A stretch of DNA of 64,000 nt from Streptomyces sp. DvalAA-43 (GTDB taxonomy: Bacteria; Actinomycetota; Actinomycetes; Streptomycetales; Streptomycetaceae). Shown here piece by piece: positions 40,137 through 48,744 of this stretch. The position numbers and the translations under genes were made by a program. The notes under the pieces were generated by a model, which was not told the origin of the DNA, did not search any database, and saw only the letters and a list, made by a program, of their open reading frames with translations. The stretch is from NCBI RefSeq assembly GCF_900091725.1, contig NZ_FMBW01000071.1:372001-436000 (forward strand), in the 5' to 3' direction. Each line of letters starts with the position of its first letter. Position 1 is the first letter of the stretch.

Positions 40137-43043
40137 GTGGAGTTCCGGCTGCTCGGCACCGTCTCCGTCGACACGTTCACCGGGCCACTGCCGCTCGGCC
40201 CCGCCAAGCGCCGCAGCCTGCTCGCCGCGCTGCTGCTGTCCGCCAACACCCCCGTCTCCATCGCCAGGCTGACGGACTCCCTGTGGGACGACACACCGCC
40301 GCTGCACGCCCGCAGCGTCATCCAGGGCCATGTGTCCCGGCTGCGCGCCCTGCTGGTGGGCGCGGACGCGGAGGCGTACGGGGTGGAGCTGGTCACGCTC
40401 GGCGACGCGTATGTGCTGCGGCTGCCGGAGACCCTGCTGGACGCGCAGCGCTTCGAGGAGTTGCTGACGCTGGCACGGGGGCAGCGCAGCCCGGCGGACG
40501 CGGTGCTGATGTTCAAGGAGGCCCTGTCCCTGTGGCAGGGCCCGGCGCTCAGCGGCGCGTTCGCCGGGCGGCCGCTCCAGGCGGCCGCGCATTCGCTGGA
40601 GGAGTCGCGGCTGGCGACGGTCGAGCAGATGGCACGCGCCTACGCGGCGCTGGGGGAGCACAACCGGGCGGCGGCGGTGCTGCGGGCGGAGGCCGTCGCG
40701 CACCCGATGCGGGAGTCGCTGGCGGCGGCCCTGATGACGGCGCTGTACCGGGCGGGGCGCCAGTCGGAGGCGCTGGACTGGTTCCACCGCACCCGGCGGC
40801 TGCTCGCCGATGAGCTGGGGATCGACCCGGGCCACGAACTCGCCGACGCGTACGCGCTGATCCTGCGCGGCGACCCCGGACCGGAGGCCGGACGCGAGGG
40901 CGGACGGAACGCGCCCGACGGGCAGGGGACGGCAGCACGCGGCCCGGTCCGCCCGAGCGGCGGCGACGGCGGCAGCCGCGGCGCCTCCGGCGACGTCGCC
41001 GTGCAGGCGGACCGGCCGACCGGTACAGCGACGGCGGAACCTCCCGGCCCGCCCGGCGACCTGGGCGGCGCCCCCAGCCCCGCACCGCCCCGCCCGCTCC
41101 CCGTGCCGTCCCTCGCGGGCGAGCCGCACCCCACCGATCTGCTGCCCCGCGCCCCCCGCGGCTTCCAGGGGCGGAGCGCCGAACTGGCCGCGCTCACCCG
41201 GGCCGCGGCGGGCGAGGCACCCGTCTGTCTGGTCACCGGACCGGCCGGGGTCGGCAAGACCGCGCTGGCCCTCCAGTGGGCGCACCGCAACGCGGCCGCC
41301 TTCCCGGACGGGCGGCTCTTCGCCGATCTGCGCGGGTTCAGCGACACCGGTGAGCCCGCGCTCGTCGAGGTGCTGCGCGAATTCCTGCTGGCGCTCGGCG
41401 TCGCGCCCCGCCGCGTCCCGGAGTCCGCCGCGGCCGCGGCCGCGCTCTTCCGGTCCCTGACCGACCGGCGCCGACTGCTCGTCGTGCTCGACAACGCCCG
41501 CCATTCCGCCACCGTCCGGCCGCTGCTGCCGGGTGGCACCGACTGCGTCACGCTGGTCACCAGCAGGCACCGGCTGGAGGGCCTCATCGCCTCGGACGCG
41601 GCCCGGCCCGTACCGCTCGACGTGCTCGAACCGCCGGACGGCACGGCCCTGCTGGCCGGGGTGCTCGGTGAGGACCGGGTGCTCGCCGAACCGGTCGCGG
41701 CCCGTCGGCTCGCCGAGCTCTGCGGCGGACTGCCGCTCGCCCTCCGGGTCACCGCGGCCCGGCTGGCCGGGCGCCCGAGCTGGACGCTGGCCGGTCTCGC
41801 CGACGAGCTGGCCGACGAACGCAGCCGGCTGACCTACCTCGACGTGGACGACACCGGTGTCTCGGCCGCGCTGCGGCTGACCGTGCAGCAGCTGCCGCAG
41901 GACGCCGTGCACCAGCTCGCCCGGCTCGGCCACCACCCCGGCAGCCACTTCGACCCGTACACGGCGGCCGCCCTCGCGGGCACCGACCCGGTCGTCGCCA
42001 CAGCGGCGCTGGAGCGGCTCGCCGCCGCCCATCTCGTCACCGAGGCTGCGCCCGGACGCTGGGTGCTGCACGATCTGGTGCGCCTCTACGCCCGCGGCAT
42101 GGAGCCCGAGGGCGGGCCCGAAGCGCTCACCGGCGTCCTCGACCACTACATCGCCACCGCGCTCGCCGCCGCCGACACGGCCGAGCCGGGCGGCGAGCCC
42201 TGCTTCGTCCTGCCGGAGGACTACCGCCGCCCGGTCGCCGTGCGGGACTTCGTCGACCGGGCGACGGCGATGCACTGGCTGGCCACCGAACGCGACGATC
42301 TGGCGCTGGCCGCCGACGCCGCCCGGACCGCCGGTCTCCACGACCGGGCCTGGCGGATCATCCTGCTCCAGTGGCCGCAGGTGGTGTGGCGGGTGCGGGA
42401 CAACTGGTCACCGCTGCTGGAACTGGCGCTGGACTCCGCCCGCGCCCAGGACGACGCGTACGCCGAGTCGAGGGTGCTCAACCTGCTGGGCTGGGTGCTG
42501 ACCGAGGAGGGCAGGGCCGCCGAGGCCATCGCCCTGCTGGAGCGCTCGCCCGCGCTGGCCCGGCAGGCCGGTGACCGGCTCGGCGAGGCGACGGCGCTGA
42601 TCAACCTCGCCGTCGTCCAGGCCGAGCAGGGGGAGCTGGACACGGCCCTGGAGGACTGCGGGCGCGCGGTCGGCCTGGCCCGCGAGGAACGGGACGCGCA
42701 CACCGAGATGCTGGCGCTCCAGCACCTCGCCCGGATGCAGCTGACCGCGAACCGGCCGCACGAGGCCCTCGCGTCCGTCCGGACCGCGCTCGACCTCGGG
42801 CCCGAGCACGAGGAGATCGCCCGCCGGGTGCTGCTGCTGAGCACCAGCGGCGAGGCCCGGCTGGCGCTCGGCGAGGAGAGCGAGGGGATCCTGCTGCTGG
42901 ACCGGGCGGCCGGGGAGGCGGAGCGCGCCGGTTACGACGAGGGCGCGGTGCGGGCCCTCCAGGCGCTGCTGCGGGTGACGGCCGAGCCGGAGTACCGCAA
43001 GCGGTACGAGGAAGCGGTCAGCCGGCTCAACGACGACGGGTGA
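40137..43043 (+). CDS. SARP/AfsR-type regulator (BTAD, NB-ARC, TPR)
   Basis: This 968-residue protein starts with an OmpR-like winged helix and BTAD domain (about 1-245: SLLAALLLSANTPVSIARL, then the SLWQGPALSG region). A Pro/Gly-rich linker (about 250-340) follows. The STAND ATPase begins with FQGRSAELAALTRA, has Walker A GPAGVGKTAL at about 367-376 and Walker B LLVVLDN. TPR-like repeats fill the C-terminus. Such proteins activate secondary-metabolite or developmental genes, as AfsR does for afsS. The GTG start has GGAAGGGAAG upstream. No biosynthetic cluster is adjacent, so it may act globally. Confidence 0.92.
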   Translation: MEFRLLGTVSVDTFTGPLPLGPAKRRSLLAALLLSANTPVSIARLTDSLWDDTPPLHARSVIQGHVSRLRALLVGADAEAYGVELVTLGDAYVLRLPETLLDAQRFEELLTLARGQRSPADAVLMFKEALSLWQGPALSGAFAGRPLQAAAHSLEESRLATVEQMARAYAALGEHNRAAAVLRAEAVAHPMRESLAAALMTALYRAGRQSEALDWFHRTRRLLADELGIDPGHELADAYALILRGDPGPEAGREGGRNAPDGQGTAARGPVRPSGGDGGSRGASGDVAVQADRPTGTATAEPPGPPGDLGGAPSPAPPRPLPVPSLAGEPHPTDLLPRAPRGFQGRSAELAALTRAAAGEAPVCLVTGPAGVGKTALALQWAHRNAAAFPDGRLFADLRGFSDTGEPALVEVLREFLLALGVAPRRVPESAAAAAALFRSLTDRRRLLVVLDNARHSATVRPLLPGGTDCVTLVTSRHRLEGLIASDAARPVPLDVLEPPDGTALLAGVLGEDRVLAEPVAARRLAELCGGLPLALRVTAARLAGRPSWTLAGLADELADERSRLTYLDVDDTGVSAALRLTVQQLPQDAVHQLARLGHHPGSHFDPYTAAALAGTDPVVATAALERLAAAHLVTEAAPGRWVLHDLVRLYARGMEPEGGPEALTGVLDHYIATALAAADTAEPGGEPCFVLPEDYRRPVAVRDFVDRATAMHWLATERDDLALAADAARTAGLHDRAWRIILLQWPQVVWRVRDNWSPLLELALDSARAQDDAYAESRVLNLLGWVLTEEGRAAEAIALLERSPALARQAGDRLGEATALINLAVVQAEQGELDTALEDCGRAVGLAREERDAHTEMLALQHLARMQLTANRPHEALASVRTALDLGPEHEEIARRVLLLSTSGEARLALGEESEGILLLDRAAGEAERAGYDEGAVRALQALLRVTAEPEYRKRYEEAVSRLNDDG

Positions 43044-43088
43044 CCCCTCCCGGGGGCGGGCCCTGTGCCCGCACCCGGGGCTCGGCCC

Positions 43089-44915
43089 CTACGCCTGCTC
43101 GTCCATGCCCGCCAGCACCAGCGGCAGCCGGGCCGTTCCGTCCGGGCCGACCCGGACGGGGACGCCCCAGTCCTGCTGGTGGACATGGCAGGCGGGGTAC
43201 TCGTTCGACGGGTCGTCGTCGCAGGACGCCGCCATCGCCGAGACGTGCAGGACACCCTCGGTGATGCCTTCGGCGAGGACCAGGTCGCGGAAGAGATCGG
43301 TGCCGGGGCCCGCGCCCCCGGCCAGCAGCTCCGGCGGGGTCGCCGAGACCAGCAGCCGGGTCGAGGGGCCGTACCGGGTGTCGAGCTTCTGCCCGGCGGG
43401 GGCCTGGAAGACCACATCGAGCCGGAGCGTGCCCGGCGCGATCGCGGTGGCCGCGCGCCGGGTGCGGTGCGCCCGGTCGGCGACGCGCACGGCCTCCTCG
43501 GGGAGCCGCAGCCGGGTCAGCCGGTGGCGGGCGGACTCGATGACGACGAGATCGCCGTCGACCAGCACGGCGTCACTGGGCTCGCGCAGATCCGTGGCCA
43601 GGGTGGTGACCTCACCGCTCCCGGGCTCGTAGCGCCGCAGCGCGTGGTTGTACGTGTCGCAGACGGCGACGGATCCGTCGGGCAGCGCGGTCACACCCAG
43701 CGGGTGCTGGAACAGGGCCTGTGCGGCGGCGCCGTCGCGGTGCCCGAAGTCGAAGAGTCCGGTGCCGACGGCCGTACGGACGGTGAAGCCGTCGCCCTCG
43801 TGCTCGACGTACCGCAGGGCGGACGTCTCCGAGTCGGCGACCCAGAGCCGCTCCCCGTCGACGGACGCGGCGAGCCCGGACGGCTGGGCGAACCAGGCCT
43901 CGTCGGCCTTCCCGTCGACCAGGCCCTCGTTGGTCGTACCCGCCGCGACCCGGACGGTCCCCGTCGCGGGGTCGTACGTCCACAGCTGGTGCACGCCCGC
44001 CATGGCGATCCACAGCCGGTCCGCGAACCAGGCGATGTCCCAGGGCGAGGAGAGGTCGACCTCGCGGGCCGGTCCGGACGTCGGCGAGCCCTGCCACCAC
44101 TGGCGGCCGGTGCCGGCGAGCGTCGTGACCGCACCGGTGGCGGGGTCGAGGGCGCGGAGGGCGTGGTTGACCGTGTCGGCGACGGCGATCCGGCCGTCGG
44201 GCAGCACGGCGAGGCCCTGCGGCTCGGAGAACCGTGCCTCGTCGGGCCCGCCGTCGGCGAAGCCCCGTTCGCCCGTACCGATGTGGCGGCGCACCGTCTC
44301 GCCGTCCGGGGCGAGCTCGACCAGCCGGTGGCGGGTGGTGTCGGAGACCAGGAAGCCGCCCTCGGGCAGGAGCAGCGCCTTGCCGGGGAAGCGCAGGTGC
44401 GTGGCGACCGGTTCGGGCGCGACATAGGGGCCGTCGCCGCGACGCAGCGTGCCCTTCGCCGCGTGCTCGGCCTCCAGCTCCTCGACCAGCTTCTCGATGG
44501 CGTGGGCGTGGCCCTCGCCGGCGTGCTGGGCGACGACATAGCCCTCGGGGTCGATGACGACGAGCGTGGGCCAGGCCCGTACCGCGTACTGCTTCCAGGT
44601 CGCCAGTTCCGGATCGTCGAGGACCGGGTGGTGGACCCCGTACCGCTCGACGGCGTCGACGACGGCCTGGTGCTCGGCCTCGTGGACGAACTTCGGCGAG
44701 TGCACCCCGATGATCACCAGGGTGTCGCGGTGCTTCTCCTCCAGCTCGCGCAGCTCATCGAGGACATGCAGACAGTTCACACAGCAGAAGGTCCAGAAAT
44801 CCAGGACCACAATGCGTCCTCGCAGGTCAGCGAGGGTGTACTGCTGGTCGCCTGTATTGAGCCAGCCGCCCTTGCCGACCAGCTCGGGGGCCCTGACGCG
44901 CGCACGTGTTGCCAT
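43089..44915 (-). CDS. Thioredoxin-like / NHL-repeat protein
   Basis: This 608-residue protein has a thioredoxin-like domain (about 15-150; FWTFCCVNCLHVLDELREL gives a CVNC redox motif) and a beta-propeller of NHL repeats (about 175-480; repeated SEPQGLAVLPDGRIAVADT and similar). The C-terminal 110 residues look like a further beta domain. The combination resembles NHLRC2. The CXXC suggests thiol-disulfide chemistry, but no signal peptide is seen, so the protein is probably cytoplasmic. The ATG at 44915 lacks a strong Shine-Dalgarno. It is divergent from a LURP-one-like gene 64 bases away. Confidence 0.88.
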   Translation of the reverse strand: MATRARVRAPELVGKGGWLNTGDQQYTLADLRGRIVVLDFWTFCCVNCLHVLDELRELEEKHRDTLVIIGVHSPKFVHEAEHQAVVDAVERYGVHHPVLDDPELATWKQYAVRAWPTLVVIDPEGYVVAQHAGEGHAHAIEKLVEELEAEHAAKGTLRRGDGPYVAPEPVATHLRFPGKALLLPEGGFLVSDTTRHRLVELAPDGETVRRHIGTGERGFADGGPDEARFSEPQGLAVLPDGRIAVADTVNHALRALDPATGAVTTLAGTGRQWWQGSPTSGPAREVDLSSPWDIAWFADRLWIAMAGVHQLWTYDPATGTVRVAAGTTNEGLVDGKADEAWFAQPSGLAASVDGERLWVADSETSALRYVEHEGDGFTVRTAVGTGLFDFGHRDGAAAQALFQHPLGVTALPDGSVAVCDTYNHALRRYEPGSGEVTTLATDLREPSDAVLVDGDLVVIESARHRLTRLRLPEEAVRVADRAHRTRRAATAIAPGTLRLDVVFQAPAGQKLDTRYGPSTRLLVSATPPELLAGGAGPGTDLFRDLVLAEGITEGVLHVSAMAASCDDDPSNEYPACHVHQQDWGVPVRVGPDGTARLPLVLAGMDEQA

Positions 44916-44979
44916 GCCAACAGTCAACATCACCGTGGCGTCCACGCATTCCGCAGGGACCTCGGGGAACCTGTGAGCC

Positions 44980-45471
44980 ATGAGATTCCTGGTGCGTGAA
45001 CGACTCTTCGCCATCGGTGACGACTACTGGATCGAGGACACGGACGGCCGCAAGGTCTTCCTCGTCGACGGCAAGGCCATGCGGGTGCGGGACACCTTCG
45101 AGCTGAAGGACGCCCAGGGCCGGATCCTGGTCGAGATCCGGCAGAAGCTGCTCAGCCTGCGCGACACGATGCTCATCGAGCGCGACGGCGAACAGCTCGC
45201 CACGATCAGGCGGAAGCGGCTGTCGCTGCTGCGCAACCACTACCGGGTCACGCTGGTCGACGGCACCGAGCTCGATGTCAGCGGCAAGATCCTGGACCGC
45301 GAGTTCGCCATCGACTACGACGGGGAGCTGCTGGCCCAGATCTCCCGGCGCTGGCTGACCGTACGGGACACCTACGGCATCGACGTCGTACGGGAGGACG
45401 CCGATACGGCGCTGCTCATCGCCGTCTCGATCTGCGTCATCGTGCTCGCGGAGAAGGAACGCGAGGACTGA
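44980..45471 (+). CDS. LURP-one-related (DUF567) protein
   Basis: This 163-residue protein starts MRFLVRERLFAIGDDYWIED and has the repeated beta-strand pattern of the LURP-one/Tubby-C-like fold (VFLVDGKAMRVRDTFELKD, then KLLSLRDTMLIER). Related bacterial proteins have no established activity; the fold is linked to membrane or phosphoinositide binding in eukaryotes. The ATG follows a GGGGAA element by about ten bases. Its last 19 bases are nearly repeated just after the stop, and a parS site lies immediately downstream. Confidence 0.85.
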   Translation: MRFLVRERLFAIGDDYWIEDTDGRKVFLVDGKAMRVRDTFELKDAQGRILVEIRQKLLSLRDTMLIERDGEQLATIRRKRLSLLRNHYRVTLVDGTELDVSGKILDREFAIDYDGELLAQISRRWLTVRDTYGIDVVREDADTALLIAVSICVIVLAEKERED

Positions 45472-45495
45472 GCGCGGAAGGAGCGCGAGGACTGA
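45453..45495. repeat. Tandem duplication of the LURP-one gene 3' end
   Basis: GAAGGAACGCGAGGACTGA at 45453-45471, which ends in the gene's stop codon, recurs at 45477-45495 with one mismatch and again ends in TGA (24-base period). Confidence 0.85.
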
Positions 45496-45504
45496 CCCGC
45501 CCCG

Positions 45505-45518
45505 GTTTCACGTGAAAC
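45505..45518. promoter_or_regulatory. parS site (ParB binding)
   Basis: GTTTCACGTGAAAC is a perfect 14-base palindrome identical to the Streptomyces parS consensus. It lies between two convergent genes, where ParB loading would not disturb promoters. Streptomyces parS sites cluster around oriC, so this locates the window on the origin-proximal part of the chromosome. Confidence 0.92.
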
Positions 45519-45527
45519 GAAGCGGTC

Positions 45528-46325
45528 CTATCGGAGCCTGGGCGGGGCCAGTCCCAGGCGGCGGTCCTTGAGGGCCGGGAACTGCTCGCGGGTCGCCGCC
45601 ACCTTCGCCGGGTCGAACTCCACGTCGAGCACCTCCTCGTCCGCGCCCGCCTCCGCGAGCACCTCGCCCCACGGGTCGACGACGATGCTGTGCCCGGCCT
45701 GCTGGATTCCGGCGTGGGTGCCCGCGGTGCCGACGGCCAGGACGTACGACTGGTTCTCGACGGCGCGGGCCTGGGCCAGCAGCGTCCAGTGGGCGCGGCG
45801 CCGCTCGGGCCAGCCGGCCGCGACGATCAGCGTCCCGGCGCCCGCGTCGACCAGGCCGCGGAACATCTCCGGGAAGCGCAGGTCGTAGCAGGTGGCGAGG
45901 CCGATCGTGGTCTGCGGCAGGGCGACCGTGACCAGCTCCTCGCCGGCGCCCATCATGACCGCCTCGCCCTGGTCGAAGCCGAAGCGGTGGATCTTGCGGT
46001 ACGCGGCGGCCCGCTCGCCCTCGGGCGTGAAGACGAGCGAGGTGTTGTAGAGGGTGCCGTCCGGGGCCCGCTCGACGAAGGAGCCCGCGTGCAGCCAGAC
46101 CCCGGCGTCGGCCGCGGCCTTCGCCATGATGTCGTGGGTGGGCCCCTGGAGCGGTTCGGCCTCGTTCTCGAAGTCGGTGTACGCGAAGGCGCCGACCGGC
46201 CAGAGCTCGGGAAGGACCACCAGATCAGCGCCGCGCCGGGCCGCGATCAGCGAAGCCGCACGCTGTCTACGGGCGTTGACGGATTCGTCCGGGTCTACTG
46301 CGATCTGGATGAGGGAGGCGCGCAC
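45528..46325 (-). CDS. Carbon-nitrogen hydrolase (nitrilase superfamily)
   Basis: This 265-residue protein has the nitrilase-fold catalytic triad: Glu40 (VVLPELWP), Lys111 (YRKIHRFGF) and Cys146 (ATCYDLRFPE). It would hydrolyse an amide or nitrile; related enzymes include omega-amidases and deaminated-glutathione amidases. The GTG start lacks a clear Shine-Dalgarno. It is a single gene, divergent from the mycothiol-dependent enzyme gene 178 bases away. The exact substrate cannot be read from the sequence. Confidence 0.92.
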   Translation of the reverse strand: MRASLIQIAVDPDESVNARRQRAASLIAARRGADLVVLPELWPVGAFAYTDFENEAEPLQGPTHDIMAKAAADAGVWLHAGSFVERAPDGTLYNTSLVFTPEGERAAAYRKIHRFGFDQGEAVMMGAGEELVTVALPQTTIGLATCYDLRFPEMFRGLVDAGAGTLIVAAGWPERRRAHWTLLAQARAVENQSYVLAVGTAGTHAGIQQAGHSIVVDPWGEVLAEAGADEEVLDVEFDPAKVAATREQFPALKDRRLGLAPPRLR

Positions 46326-46503
46326 ACTACCACCGTCCTGGCATTCGAGCCGTCAACACGGGCCTACGATCGTCACACGAAAGCACTGCCGGGGTGCCTG
46401 CTCGCAGCGTAACTTAGCGACCGAACCTCCCACGCAGCCCGCCGCCCGCCGTCCGCGCCCAGCTTCTTCAGCCCATGCACCGCAGAACCGCACGAGGGGT
46501 CCC

Positions 46504-47328
46504 GTGACCGTCCATCCCAGCCTCCAGACCTACGCCGATGCCTGGACCCACTCCATCGAGTCGATAGCCGAGCTGGTGAAGCCGCTCGCCGAGGGAGAGT
46601 GGAACCGCCGTACGCCATGCCCCGCCTGGTCGGTGCGCGACATCGTCTCGCACGTCATCGGCATGGAGTCCGAGCAGCTCGGCGACCCGCGTCCGATCCA
46701 CACGCTGCCGCGCGACCTGTACCACGTACAGAACGACTTCGCCCGGTACATGGAGATGCAGGTCGATGTGCGGCGCCACCACACCGCACCGGAGATGACC
46801 TCCGAGCTGGAGTACACGATCATTCGCCGCGCACGTCAGCTGCGCAACGAGAGCCGTGCTCCCGAGACCATGGTCCGGGCACCGCTCGGCGCCGAGCAGA
46901 CCCTCGAACTGGCGCTGCGGATGCGCGCCTTCGACGTCTGGGTGCATGAGCAGGACCTCCGGGCGACGCTGGGCCGGCCCGGCAATCTGGACTCCCCCGG
47001 CGCCACGATCGTGCGGGACACCCTGCTGGAGGCGCTGCCGAAGGTGGTCGCCAAGGACGCGGGAGCACCGGCGAATTCGGCGATCGTGCTCGATGTGCAC
47101 GGGCCGCTGGAATTCCTGCGCACCGTCAGGGTCGACGCGGAGGGGCGCGGTTCGGTGGACGGTTCGCCGTCGCTCGGGCCCCTGGTGACGCTGGCGATGG
47201 ACTGGGAGACGTACTTCCTCCTCGCCTGCGGGCGGGTGCGCGCGGGTGCGGTCGCCGAGCGGATCAAGGTCGAGGGCGACGAGGAGCTGGCGACGGCGAT
47301 CCTGCAGAACTTCGCCGTGACGCCGTAG
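46504..47328 (+). CDS. Mycothiol-dependent maleylpyruvate isomerase family protein
   Basis: This 274-residue protein has the DinB-like MDMPI N-domain (WTHSIESIAELVKPLAEGEW, then TPCPAWSVRDIVSHVIGME, which provides the metal-binding His) and a C-terminal domain with WETYFLLACGR. The family uses mycothiol as cofactor; one member isomerises maleylpyruvate in gentisate degradation, but most are uncharacterised. The GTG start has GAGGGG upstream. Four 16-base repeats begin at its last codons and carry its stop codon. Confidence 0.87.
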   Translation: MTVHPSLQTYADAWTHSIESIAELVKPLAEGEWNRRTPCPAWSVRDIVSHVIGMESEQLGDPRPIHTLPRDLYHVQNDFARYMEMQVDVRRHHTAPEMTSELEYTIIRRARQLRNESRAPETMVRAPLGAEQTLELALRMRAFDVWVHEQDLRATLGRPGNLDSPGATIVRDTLLEALPKVVAKDAGAPANSAIVLDVHGPLEFLRTVRVDAEGRGSVDGSPSLGPLVTLAMDWETYFLLACGRVRAGAVAERIKVEGDEELATAILQNFAVTP

Positions 47329-47380
47329 GGCTCTGACGTCGTAGAGCAGTGACGTCATAAGGCTGTGACGCCATGACCGG
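47317..47380. repeat. Four-copy 16-bp repeat of a gene end, each with a stop codon
   Basis: Units starting at 47317, 47333, 47349 and 47365 share the 12-base core GTGACGCCGTAG with small changes (CTGACGTCGTAG, GTGACGTCATAA, GTGACGCCATGA). Every core ends in a stop codon; the first is the stop of the isomerase gene. The period of 16 is not a multiple of three, so the three later stops fall in all frames. Confidence 0.9.
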
Positions 47381-47414
47381 CGGCGCCCGTCGCACGGAGG
47401 ACGGGCGCGCCGCC
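47379..47414. terminator. Convergent terminator hairpin
   Basis: GGCGGCGCCCGTC at 47379-47391 pairs with GACGGGCGCGCCGCC at 47400-47414 with a two-base bulge. It lies between the isomerase gene and the convergent MFS gene. Confidence 0.6.
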
Positions 47415-47433
47415 GGCCCGGCGCGGTGCGCGG

Positions 47434-48744
47434 TCACACCGGCACGTGCACGGCTTCCACGCGGCTGACCACATGGTGGTTCCGCTCGCGGTGCGTGGCC
47501 CTGGAGTGCAGCCGCAGGATCTGCGAGACGCCGAGCGCCTCCAGCACGAAGACCGAGGCGAACGCGATCCGGTAGTTGTCGTCCGTCGCGTCCAGCAGCA
47601 CACCGACGGCGAACAGCGTGGTCATCGAGGCGATGAAACCGCCCATGTTGACGATGCCCGAGGCGGTGCCCTGGCGCTCCGGCGGGTTGGCCGGGCGGGC
47701 GAAGTCGAAGCCGATCATCGAGGCCGGACCGCACGCGCCGAGCACCACGCACAGCACGATCAGCAGCCACATCGGCGCATGGTCGCCCGGGTAGAAGATG
47801 GCCGACGCCCAGAGCAGCGCCGTCACCGTCACCGTGCCGAGGGCCAGCGGGGCACGGGCCGCGTGGTGGCGGGCGATGATCTGCCCGTAGACCAGCCCGA
47901 AAGCCATGTTGGAGAGCACCACCAGGGTGAGCAGCTCTCCGGCGGTGGAGCGGCTGAGCCCCTGTGCCTCCACCAGGAACGGCAGCCCCCAGAGCAGCAG
48001 GAACACCATGGCCGGGAACTGCGTGGTGAAGTGCACCCACATGCCGAGCCGGGTGCCGGGCTCCCGCCAGGAGGCGGCGATCTGCTTGCGCACATAGGCG
48101 GCGCCCGCGTGCTCGGCGGGCGGCGGCTCGTGGCCCTCGGGGTGGTCCTTCAGGAAGAGCAGCAGCAGGACGAGGACGACGACCCCGGCGACCGAGCTGC
48201 CGGCGAACGTGGTGGTCCAGCCGAATCCATGCAGGGCCCGTGCGATGAAGAGCGTCGAGACGAGGTTGCCCGCCATCCCGAAGAGCGCCGCGACCTGGCC
48301 GATCAGCGGGCCGCGCCGGGCCGGGAACCAGCGGGCGCCGAGCCGCAGCACGCTGATGAACGTCATCGCGTCACCGCAGCCGAGCAGCGCCCTGGACGCC
48401 AGTGCCATGCCGTACGAGGGGGAGAGCGCGAAGCCGAGCTGCCCGAGGGTGAACAGGACGGCCCCGAGGGTGAGGACCTTCTTGGTGCCGAGCCGGTCGA
48501 CCATCAGGCCGACGGGTATCTGCATGCCCGCGTAGACGAGCAGCTGGAGTATGGAGAACGTGGAGAGCGCGGAGGCGTTGACGTGGAACCGGTCGGCGGC
48601 GTCCAGCCCGGCGACGCCCAGGCTGGTGCGGAAGATGATGGCGACGAAGTAGACGGCGACGCCGATGCCCCAGACCCATGCGGCACGTCGGCCGCCGGGT
48701 GGATCGCCGGGCAGGGACAGGGTGGGAGCGGCGGCAGAACTCAC
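47434..48744 (-). CDS. MFS transporter
   Basis: This 436-residue protein has 12 predicted membrane helices with the MFS loop 2-3 motif GLMVDRLGTKKVL and R-rich RLGARWFPARRGPLIG, as seen in sugar-acid or nitrate/anion MFS members. The GTG start overlaps the stop of the upstream GntR gene by GTGA, so the regulator and the transporter are translationally coupled, and the GntR protein probably controls the pair. The substrate is unknown; FadR-type GntR partners are often linked to carboxylate transporters. Confidence 0.9.
   Translation of the reverse strand: MSSAAAPTLSLPGDPPGGRRAAWVWGIGVAVYFVAIIFRTSLGVAGLDAADRFHVNASALSTFSILQLLVYAGMQIPVGLMVDRLGTKKVLTLGAVLFTLGQLGFALSPSYGMALASRALLGCGDAMTFISVLRLGARWFPARRGPLIGQVAALFGMAGNLVSTLFIARALHGFGWTTTFAGSSVAGVVVLVLLLLFLKDHPEGHEPPPAEHAGAAYVRKQIAASWREPGTRLGMWVHFTTQFPAMVFLLLWGLPFLVEAQGLSRSTAGELLTLVVLSNMAFGLVYGQIIARHHAARAPLALGTVTVTALLWASAIFYPGDHAPMWLLIVLCVVLGACGPASMIGFDFARPANPPERQGTASGIVNMGGFIASMTTLFAVGVLLDATDDNYRIAFASVFVLEALGVSQILRLHSRATHRERNHHVVSRVEAVHVPV

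Noticed and set aside
39348..42341. Very long open frame on the minus strand opposite the M18 and SARP genes
   Set aside because: It is the antisense shadow of high-GC coding sequence; its translation is Gly/Arg/Pro-rich without any domain, and it lacks a ribosome binding site.
27797..45518. An origin of replication within the window
   Set aside because: parS sites are present but there is no dnaA, dnaN or cluster of DnaA boxes.
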